Shown: positions 56,850 through 64,000 of the stretch, piece by piece
Layout of the letters: the number at the start of each line of letters is the position of its first letter
Position numbering within the stretch: the first letter of the stretch is position 1
Assembly (NCBI GenBank): GCA_930367215.1
Contig: OV884058.1
Coordinates: 174,698,478 to 174,762,477 of the forward strand
Reading direction: 5' to 3'
Origin: Pollenia angustigena
Taxonomy: Eukaryota; Arthropoda; Insecta; Diptera; Polleniidae
DNA length: 64,000 nt
Notes under the pieces: generated by a model
Told to the model about the DNA's origin: nothing
Databases searched by the model: none
The model's input: only the letters and a program-made list of their open reading frames with translations
Position numbers and translations under genes: made by a program

Positions 56850-57490
56850 AAGAAACTAATTTAACCATTATATGGTTGTCGGCGACAATGATTTGGTTAA
56901 ATTAAACATAATATCGGTAGATTTTTTTTAAAAATGGTTTTGTAGCTTTTTCTCTGGGTGTATATATTAAATATATACATATATATCGAAAATAAGGATT
57001 TTCTCTTCTATAGTATAACAAATACTGGCTTCGCTAACTAAAGCTTCTCTGTATCGCCGGCCTTCGGCCGGGCGCAAGGATTTTCTCCTCTATGGTATAA
57101 CAAAGACCGGCTTCGCTAACTAAAGCTTTTCTGTATAGCCGGCCTTCGGCCGGGCGCAAGGATTTTCTCCTCTAGGGTATAACAAACACCGGCTTCGCTA
57201 ACTAAAGCTTCTCTGCGTAGTCGGCCTTGTTCGGAAACAAGGCAGTTTTTCGAAGCTTTACTTAGAGAAACCGGTTTTTGTTAGACCATGAAGGAGAAGC
57301 TTTTAGTTAGCGAAGCCAGTATTTGTTATACCATAGAAGATGAAATCCTTATTTTGGATATATATATTTAATATATACACCCGGAGTAAAAGCTATAAAA
57401 ATATTTTAGCCATAATTTGTTCAATTTAACCAAATCATTGTCACCGACAACCATATTATGGTTAAATTAGTATCTTTAAAAAAATCACTT
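56850..57490. mobile_element. Nested foldback with minisatellite core
   Basis: The left arm has AATTTAACCATTATATGGTT, GGCGACAATGATTTGGTTAA and GTGTATATATTAAATATATA. The right arm has their complements up to AACCATATTATGGTTAAATT. The arms extend over about 130 bp. The centre holds the 82-bp tandem units, then an inverted partial unit (57240-57350). Confidence 0.75.
56996..57240 (+). repeat. 82-bp minisatellite, three units
   Basis: The units start at 56996, 57078 and 57160. Each has GGATTTTCTCxTCTAxxGTA, CCGGCTTCGCTAACTAAAGC and GCCGGCCTTCGGCCGGGCGC; the last unit diverges at GCGTAGTCGG. The unit is much more GC-rich than the neighbourhood. CTTCGCTAACTAAAGCTT also recurs inverted at 57300-57320. 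Confidence 0.9.
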
Positions 57491-57779
57491 GCAATTTTAA
57501 CGGTATTTTAAATAAAAATTTACACATTTTTGATTATAAGTTAAGTTGCGGACGTTATGACAATTCTTCGATGGACATTATGACACTTTTAAAAGTGTCA
57601 TAAAGTCCAAGGACACTACGACACTGGACGTTATGACATGTCACCTAAATTTAATAAAAATAAAATTCGTTTTTGCTTTTTGGGTAATTTTTCTTTTTGG
57701 GCCCTTTTTCGCAAAATTTCATATTTACCTTTACATAGACTTTCTGAAAGAAAACTTTCATAGTGTGATCCTAGACAAA

Positions 57780-58188
57780 GCAAACACGAGCTGTGTTGCC
57801 ACGACCAAAAAAATGTGTTACCAAAATGTAAATTTAAAGTAACGAAATGCAACAAAATTCGTTAAACGAAATATTGAACAACTAAATGCAGAATGGGAAC
57901 TACCTACTGACATTTACTTCATGTACCTTATTTGAGTATTACTAAGAAACCAGTGCAAAAAATGTCATCTTATACAACGTCAAATTAAAGTCAGCTCTTC
58001 CCTCTACGAGCTAATAACATTAAGCTTATAATTATTATTATTAACTGCATTATCTCAAAATAAATGTTTTGAAGTAATTCCCTTTATGCCCTTAGCGATT
58101 CAGTTGTGTTCCTAGCATAACTTGTATTTAAGTTAAATCATGAAAGCCAAGGTGAATAACTCCTATTGAATATGCACAAATTAGCGAT
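57780..58188. other. Intergenic stretch
   Basis: Nothing recognisable. Confidence 0.5.
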
Positions 58189-58443
58189 ATATCGAGCCCT
58201 AATAGCAAAAATGATGTAACCAACAACATTTAAGATTTTTGTTTTTTGATGAAAATCGATAATTTTTGATAATTTGCATCATCTCTAAAAATCTCATATC
58301 TCTGGGAAGTACCGTTACGAAATAAGAGAAAAAGCAATTTCAAACGAAACCCTAGACTTGAAGCAAAAATATTAAAAAAAAACCTTCTCCTGTAAAATCT
58401 TATTTTTGTTGGATACATAATTTTTGCTAGAAGGGCTCGATAT
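58189..58443. mobile_element. 255-bp MITE, ATATCGAGCCCT ends
   Basis: ATATCGAGCCCTAATAGCAA and the complement of TTGCTAGAAGGGCTCGATAT are inverted over about 45 bp. The 81-codon minus frame at 58230-58475 lies in it and is not a gene. Confidence 0.75.
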
Positions 58444-58998
58444 TTTTTTAATATTAATAGGTTACGATTATCCAAAAAAACTTAAAAAAATAACTTTCAA
58501 CAAAAAAGCTATGTGAACTAACTGTTTTAAATATCTGAAAGTCTTTAAAAAAAGATCTAAATAACAATAAAATTTATTCTAAAAAACACTTTTTTTTTAT
58601 CAAACAATGACTTTGCTAATTTTGTTGAAAGCAATGAAAAAACTTATTTAAAACCAAATTTTTGCAAAACTGATCAATCTTTCATTCGTTTACAAATAGT
58701 TTGCGAATTTTGATACTTTTGAATAAATTAATAATATACATTTAACGATCATGTTAATAAATCTAAAAAACTTGTTTTTACCAAAAATCTATATACATTG
58801 TATGTGTTATGAAAACTATAAAGGTATGCGTTGAATACTGTATATTATCTGGACCAGTGTTGTCAGGTAATTTTTTTCTACCCTTAATGGACAAATCTCG
58901 GCTATAGTCTTATTTTCTAAATCCTAATTTAACTACTGATACCTCATCTAGCGAAAGCGAAAACCCCATAAATTGTAAACCAAAGAACCCCAAATACC
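58444..58998. other. AT-rich intergenic stretch
   Basis: A single hAT-like end, CAGTGTTGTCAGG, lies at 58855, but no partner was found. Nothing else was recognised. Confidence 0.5.
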
Positions 58999-59383
58999 CT
59001 TTTTACACTTGAGCACATCTTAGAGGAATGCGTGGAAGATGTTAAAAATGAAAAAACTTGTTTTCATTTGTAACATCTTTTATCATAAAAATATTTATTT
59101 TCACGTGTAAGAGCGAATAAAAACTAAATAAATGATATTGCTATCCTGCTCTTTTATATTCTTTTTCTAGTAATGGTGTTCATATACTTTTTAACAAATT
59201 ATTTGTTTTTTCTAGTGATGACACTAAAATAATCGAAAGATGTTGAATGAAACAACATGAGATAGGAACATATTTTAAAGATGAAGAAAGATGTTGATTT
59301 TAAGCCCGGTACATTTATTATGGGAAGATGTTTTCATCTTTGCGATAAGATGAAAGATGTAAGATGTGACCAAGTGAAAAAAG
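58999..59383. mobile_element. MITE with CTTTTTACACTTG ends
   Basis: CTTTTTACACTTGAGCACAT and the complement of ATGTGACCAAGTGAAAAAAG are inverted, with GATGTTnAAAATGAA words inside both ends. Confidence 0.6.
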
Positions 59384-59453
59384 CCTATAAGAACATTTAT
59401 AAATTTTCAGTAGAGACAAAAATCTGTTTTCTTTTTATATGATATATATGTTC

Positions 59454-59454
<1 letters not shown>

Positions 59455-59489
<35 letters not shown>

Positions 59490-59495
59490 GTATAT
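59455..59495. repeat. (TA)n microsatellite
   Basis: TATATA run interrupted by two TATG steps. Confidence 0.9.
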
Positions 59496-59509
59496 CCGCT
59501 TTAATTGAA

Positions 59510-59900
59510 ACTGTACTCGCGTCCAAAGAAGGCCTCTATACCCCTCCTTTTGAATGTACAAGGCCTGCTCGCTCCATTCATTACTAGTATCTTTTTACAC
59601 ACGTTGTCATTGCGGAGTAGGCCTTCCGCTCTCGCTTCTTTGGTAGGTTTATCAGAATGGTAACGAGATCAACAAAAATAATGATTTTGCTTTTGCTTGT
59701 GCAAACAAACAATACAAAAAATTTTACTCCTCATAGAAACGAATGTGGAATGTGTATCTTTTCTTTTATTAGAAAGGGCCGAGGCCTTCAATAAGGCCTT
59801 CTTTTACAGTCAGACAAGAATAGTAATTAAATTAAAAACTATTTTAAGCCGGCCTTTAAGAAGTGCTGAAGTAAGAAGGTCTTCTTAATTTTCCCGCTGG
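59510..59900. repeat. AGGCCT-rich patch
   Basis: GAAGGCCT, AAGGCCTG, TAGGCCTTC, GAGGCCTTC and AAGGCCTTC cluster here on both strands, with GGCCGAGGCC near 59777. This is unusual in the AT-rich setting and may be an element with palindromic subrepeats. No boundaries were established. Confidence 0.4.
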
Positions 59901-59960
59901 GTAAGAGTAACAAATTCAACTACAAATTATATTATAAATTTATTAACCAAGCAGTAGTAA

Positions 59961-60756
59961 CCCAATAAAAAATTTTATCATTTTGCGAAGCACTAATGGT
60001 GCATTAAAAAAAATAACGCACAATTATGCATAAGACATACAGAAATGCAGTAAAGTAAGTGAAAGAACCCTGCAAACAATTTCCATCGCCGAATCATCGC
60101 CCGCGAATCACCGGCAAGTTGTTTGCGTGGAAGCTAAATGCGATCCTCTGGCAAATCGCGAAAACGTTCGCATGTGTCAACAACGCGAATCGCGTATCGC
60201 GATTCCGTGGACATCGCGTACCGCGATTCGCTAATTGCCCTTGAAACCAAATATTTATTTTCCCGTTACCTTATCAAAACAACAATAAAAAAAAATAAAT
60301 TCTATCGAAAGTTATAAAAAAACACTGATGATTGCCGCTACTTGTGTGCGCTCGCATATTCATCGCCGTAGGCGATGGTTAGCGATTCGTATTCCCTGAG
60401 AAGGATCGCGTAATCATCGCCAAAAAATTTCAAAAATGTTTGAAGGGAACTCTCAACTACTTTTATAAAAAAAAATAATATTTAAATGGTACGGCATTCC
60501 CTGACTACGAAGCAGGTTTGTAAGGGAGAATACTAAAAAATAACTGTATCGAAACATCCAGTGTGTAAAGTTGATCGTTACATCCAACAATTTTTAGGTG
60601 CGCTGAATAATGCGCTTTATGTGTCAAAAATGTATTGCTTCAAAGTGGGAACTCGCCATATAATATTCATGTCTTCCGTAAGCGCAATGGTAAGCGAACC
60701 TTTTATGTTTCTCCCTTACAAATCTGCTTCGTTCGAAGCTCCATTTTTTATTGGAA
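59961..60756. mobile_element. CCCAATAAAAAATT element, copy 3, inverted and split
   Basis: It matches 40906-41328 in reverse: CCCAATAAAAAATTTTATCA, GCGCTGAATAATGCGCTTTA, CTCCATTTTTTATTGG. The element at 60068-60447 interrupts it. The frames at 60561-60826 are inside the repeat. Confidence 0.8.
60068..60447. mobile_element. GC-rich insert with TCGCGATTCG clusters
   Basis: The ends CCCTGCAAACA and TGTTTGAAGGG are inverted. The host copies at 41190 and 41830 give the empty site (AAGAACTCTC-type), which shows that AA was duplicated (60066-60067, 60448-60449). Inside, GCGAATCGCGTATCGCGATT, ATCGCGTACCGCGATTCG and ATCATCGCC words repeat in both orientations. The 61-codon frame at 60059-60244 is a by-product. 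Confidence 0.7.
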
Positions 60757-60779
60757 ACTGAGACCGTCAGACCGTTGTA

Positions 60780-60885
60780 ATGATAAGAGTCTCTGGCGGT
60801 ATTCGAGACCGCAACTTTCGCACTGATAAACTAGCTCACTACCAATAAGCCTACCTGAGCATCCTCCTTGTGCACTAGCTTTATA
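60780..60885 (-). repeat. tRNA-derived SINE, copy 1
   Basis: On the minus strand, TTGGTAGTGAGCTAGT is an A-box-like start. GCGGT-CTCGAAT-ACCGC forms a perfect five-pair T-arm with a seven-base loop, the tRNA B-box region. The related copy at 62140-62250 shows this is a repeat. Confidence 0.65.
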
Positions 60886-61929
60886 CATATCGTTAAAGTT
60901 GAAAAGTTTGAGCATTTCGAAAATTTAAAAATTGTAAAATTGTGAACTTTAGTAAACAACAAGAATTTAAATGACCTTAATATGAATTCTTACACCCCTA
61001 AAATGTCCCCTCAAATATTTTAAACTCCTAAATCGTCACCGAGAAAAATTTGCCCCTAAATATAGCAGATAACCCCCTCATAGGGCAACTTTGTACTGGA
61101 TGTTAAAATATTTTTTTTTTGCAAAGTTTTAGCAGATCTTAAAAAAATATGTTAATTATATTAAAATGTATTCTTATACCAAAAAAGTTGAAACGCACGT
61201 TATTTTTCAGACAATGAATGGCTTTGGCCATTTTGTTGGTAGTAGTAGAATAAAATGAAAATATTTAAAAATTAGTTCATTAATTTTTAATAAAAGTTGT
61301 TATGCAAAAATAGAAGAATAAAATAAAAATATGTAAATGCAATTGAGTTCGTTGATCCGGATTGGATTGTTTTTTGAAATGCAGAGCATTGATTGGTCCA
61401 ATTAGTTTCATTGTGTTTATTTATGGCTTTGCTTTTGTTTAATTTAAGTTAATTTAGGGCTGGGCCCCTATTAAAATCTAATAATATTTTATTTTGATTT
61501 TTATTATAGTTTTTGTATTAAATGTCAAATTCATTGTGATTTAGTCGGCTTGGTGACTTTTTTTTTTTGTAAATCATGACCAGCATACTTTTAAGATTGC
61601 GATTAAAACTTTTTAATGTTTTTTTTTTCACGGGTAATTGTTTATAAAACACGTACATAAACAAGACATACATATTTAGTAATTTTCGGTGTTACTGAAA
61701 AAAAAAACAAATAACTAAAGTAAATGTCTTTGAGTGCTGCCGCTGTAACCTTGAACCTTTTCATTGAAATTCATGTTTTTTTTCGCAAGCCTGCACATAT
61801 TGATGCAACAGGTTTTTCTTTGAATTTTAAGGTTTGAATGACTGGAATAAACGACTTTTGGACACCTTAAACCTTGTTATCTTTTTGTGCCGATTTTTTT
61901 GTTGCGAAAAATGGAATATTTTGTAAAAC
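60886..61929. other. AT-rich intergenic stretch
   Basis: No gene or bounded repeat was recognised. Confidence 0.55.
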
Positions 61930-61931
61930 TA

Positions 61932-62874
61932 CACTGAAAGAATTTTCTTCACAATAGCAATGAATTTTGACATTAATCCTATGAAAAATTGCATTAAAAG
62001 GGAACCTATGCAGCGCATCGTTGGATCAACGAAACCAGTTTCATTAAAATGTATTTAATGAAACATTACATTGGATCTATGAATATTATTCATTGGATGA
62101 ATACTTTCAATAAGGAAAAAAAATTGTATTTTATTTCGTTTTGTTTTCTTTCGTGAAGCTTTACGCTTGCCTGCAGGAATCACGCAACCCCGGCGCTGAC
62201 AGACTAGCTCACTACTAGCTAGCCTACCGGGGCAGTGTAGTTTTTGAATAAAAAAACTATGTTTTTTGCCTTTACTCAATTAAGAGCGTAAATATGACAA
62301 CGTTGATTTTTTTTTGCTAGCGCATAAAAAAAAAACCACATAAAAAGAAAGTTTTTGTTTCATTATTATAATGACATTTTTCATTGTCATAATGAAAATT
62401 TAAATTTTTGAAGGCATGCTTTTTTGAAATATGCTTATAATTATAGAGTTATTTGAATGTTAAAAATTATTTTTTTTTTCAATTATTGAAATATTTTGCT
62501 TTTATTAAAAAATGTTTGATTTCATAAATTTAATGGCATGGATGTATGAAATAATTAAATCTTACATTTTTTTAATAACAATTAAACATTTTTTTAAGGA
62601 AAGTATAATTTTGATTAATTTATGAATAAAGTGATGTTTGTACATTGTTTTTTTATGTTCCCAATTAAAACTTTTTGTTTAACTTGAACAAACTTCAGTT
62701 TTCCTATATCCAATGAAAATTTTTAACGTAATTACGAAATCCAATAAAGCGATTTTAACGAAATTACATTATAACTATGAAATTCCATTTGGACAATGAA
62801 AACTTTCATTTAACCAATGAACATTTTTTTATGAAAATGATTCATTAAATATATGAAGCAGTTTTCTTTCAGTG
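61932..62874. mobile_element. TA-flanked MITE, CACTGAAAGAA ends, 943 bp
   Basis: CACTGAAAGAATTTTCTTC-like and the complement of TTTTCTTTCAGTG form the ends. TA lies on both sides (61930-61931, 62875-62876). The subterminal parts are full of short words such as CCAATGAAAA, CATTGGAT and TTCATTAAA in both orientations. A SINE is nested inside. Confidence 0.8.
62140..62255 (-). repeat. tRNA-derived SINE, copy 2
   Basis: On the minus strand, GGTAGGCTAGCTAGTAGTGA and GCTAGTCTGTCAGCGCCGGG match the 60780-60885 copy in order. The B-box region is altered (GGTTGCGTGATTCC). An A-rich tail lies downstream (62100-62135), as expected for a SINE 3' end. Confidence 0.6.
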
Positions 62875-62968
62875 TAGTGTTTTATTATTATACGAAGTTA
62901 TTCCAACACTTTTTTCAAAGTAGCCGCTCGCATATGTAGCTACAAAGAAAAACGTTTGAAGTTTGTTA

Positions 62969-63305
62969 AAGCTGGAGGTCCACACCACGCTTTACACGCA
63001 TTTTCGCTGTGTAAGCAGCTGTCAAAAAAGTAGAATCTGTGCAGTTTATGTAACAAGTTACATGCACAAAAGCGTAGGGTGTATTGAGACGTTGAATGCG
63101 AAAAGTAGGTTAACTTTCTAATTTTTGTAAGCGTTACAAGCAGCGTTCGAACAAATCAGCTGGTTTTGACAAATGAAATTTAATTTTTACTTGTGGTGAT
63201 GGCGCATAAAAAGTGTTTCATGTAACTTGAAACATAGAACGCATGGAAGGTATAAAAATCATGCAATGGGTAGAGGCGAAAACGCGTGGTGTGGTCCTTT
63301 AGCTT
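62969..63305. mobile_element. TA-flanked MITE, CCACACCACGC arms
   Basis: AAGCTGGAGGTCCACACCAC and the complement of GTGGTGTGGTCCTTTAGCTT are inverted, with TA on both sides (62967-62968, 63306-63307). A central GTAACAAGTTAC palindrome is present. The 63-codon minus frame nearby is not a gene. Confidence 0.7.
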
Positions 63306-63307
63306 TA

Positions 63308-63627
63308 CTTTTGCATAATCTAATATTTGACGAACTGTGTTTCGGCACACACTTATTGCAACCGAAAACATATCTTTAATTAAATTTAAATTAATTTTTA
63401 CATTCTAGACGTCTTTATTTAAAAAGAAGAAAAATATGGACTTAAATTTGTAAAAGCTGGGATAACAAACCAAATTTTATATTAAAAGCAGCGTTGCCGT
63501 TTTGGTTACTTTAAACCAAAATTTGTAACTCTTATTCCAATGTGTACTTGTGTACTATCATAGTGAAATAAGCAGGTGGAATCGCTATGGCAACAAATGC
63601 AACATAACAACACAAATGGAAATCAGT
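63308..63627. other. Intergenic stretch
   Basis: Nothing recognisable. Confidence 0.5.
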
Positions 63628-63860
63628 GCCCATGCTCTGGTACTCTCGCGTTGAGAAAGTTTTCGATTGAAATGTGTGAAATGAAACATAAATGCCATAA
63701 ATTGAAACAAACAGCTGTTTTTCTCACTTAACTGTGTCTGTAACTTTTTTTGGCGAGTACAAGCTGTCACGTAAGGAAATTACTAGCCAATTTACAGAAA
63801 AAGTGTGTCTGTAACATTTTGGTGAGAAAAGTTCCCGCTTTGAACTGTCAAATAAACTCA
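63628..63860. repeat. Dispersed repeat shared with 45610-45840
   Basis: Same order and orientation of blocks as the copy at 45610-45840. It accounts for the overlapping short frames on both strands up to 63977. Confidence 0.75.
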
Positions 63861-64000
63861 CGAATAAAAATGGGGCGAGAGAATTTAACAACATTAACAA
63901 AAATATACATATGTAAAATTCATACAACGCATATAATCGCAAAATGTAATAGTATAGGTTGCCGATGGCAGCTATAGATTATGAAATTATAGTTTTGCAA

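Larger units (their letters stand above)
56521..57776. mobile_element. Large GTCTGGGTTCACAC-ended foldback element
   Basis: GTCTGGGTTCACACTATGAA on the left and the complement of TTCATAGTGTGATCCTAGAC on the right share a 45-bp arm that includes GTTTTCTTTCAGAAAGTCT. A short relative lies at 17048-17193. Here the inside carries AAATCGCCC / GGGTGATTT arrays (56585-56770) and the second palindrome at 56850-57490. The frames at 57631-57855 overlap the right arm on both strands. Confidence 0.75.

Noticed and set aside
58855..58867. hAT-like end CAGTGTTGTCAGG
   Set aside because: No inverted partner and no duplication could be found nearby; left unassigned.
63585..63977. Overlapping 61-75 codon frames on both strands
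   Set aside because: They fall in or next to the repeat shared with 45610-45840, where the equivalent frames are not conserved.
1..64000. CRISPR arrays, bacterial operons, phage or virus genes
   Set aside because: No regular spacer arrays, no Shine-Dalgarno-led dense coding and no retroviral gag/pol/env-type frames were seen. The window is eukaryotic and repeat-dominated.

Overview
This window looks like a piece of a fly genome, most plausibly a calyptrate (muscoid or blowfly-like) dipteran. It is strongly AT-rich. The only two intact-looking genes have 60-73 bp GT-AG introns. One encodes a DUF1091-type secreted protein. The remaining coding signals are relics of Tc1-like, mariner-like, PIF/Harbinger, hAT and Jockey-clade elements. 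No conserved housekeeping gene, rRNA or canonical tRNA gene was recognised. All assignments rest on reading the sequence; no database search was run.

Layout. 1-7.4 kb: dispersed repeats and small inverted-repeat elements, including a 1.2 kb TA-flanked element with a second element inside it, and a 1.1 kb repeat with four internal tandem units. 7.4-10.5 kb: a 5'-truncated Jockey-clade LINE on the minus strand with a 12-bp target duplication, sitting inside an older inverted-repeat element. 11.1-15.2 kb: a three-level nest, a Tc1-like element containing a PIF/Harbinger element whose transposase intron contains a Harbinger-type MITE. 15.2-28.3 kb: more dispersed repeats, hAT-like and possibly Mutator-like non-autonomous elements, and a mariner-like relic. 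28.5-30 kb: a double-bordered element with a C-terminal transposase relic.

30.0-30.45 kb, minus strand: a compact two-exon gene too short for ordinary ORF calling. It encodes a 58-residue preproprotein with a signal peptide, an acidic linker and a lysine-rich C-terminus ending in glycine. It has a TATA box and a polyadenylation signal in the expected places. I regard it as the most interesting gene here: an antimicrobial-like secreted peptide candidate. 46.7-47.4 kb, minus strand: a two-exon DUF1091-type secreted protein gene.

33.6-37.9 kb: a nearly complete hAT transposon whose transposase is broken by a 1 kb TA-flanked insertion and one stop codon. 39.4-44.8 kb: further transposase relics and a recurring ~420 bp inverted-repeat element. 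45-64 kb: many small elements, several with exact 8-bp duplications typical of hAT, a foldback block with an 82-bp minisatellite, and two tRNA-derived SINEs. The two genes show no functional link; the window is mainly a record of repeated, nested transposition.
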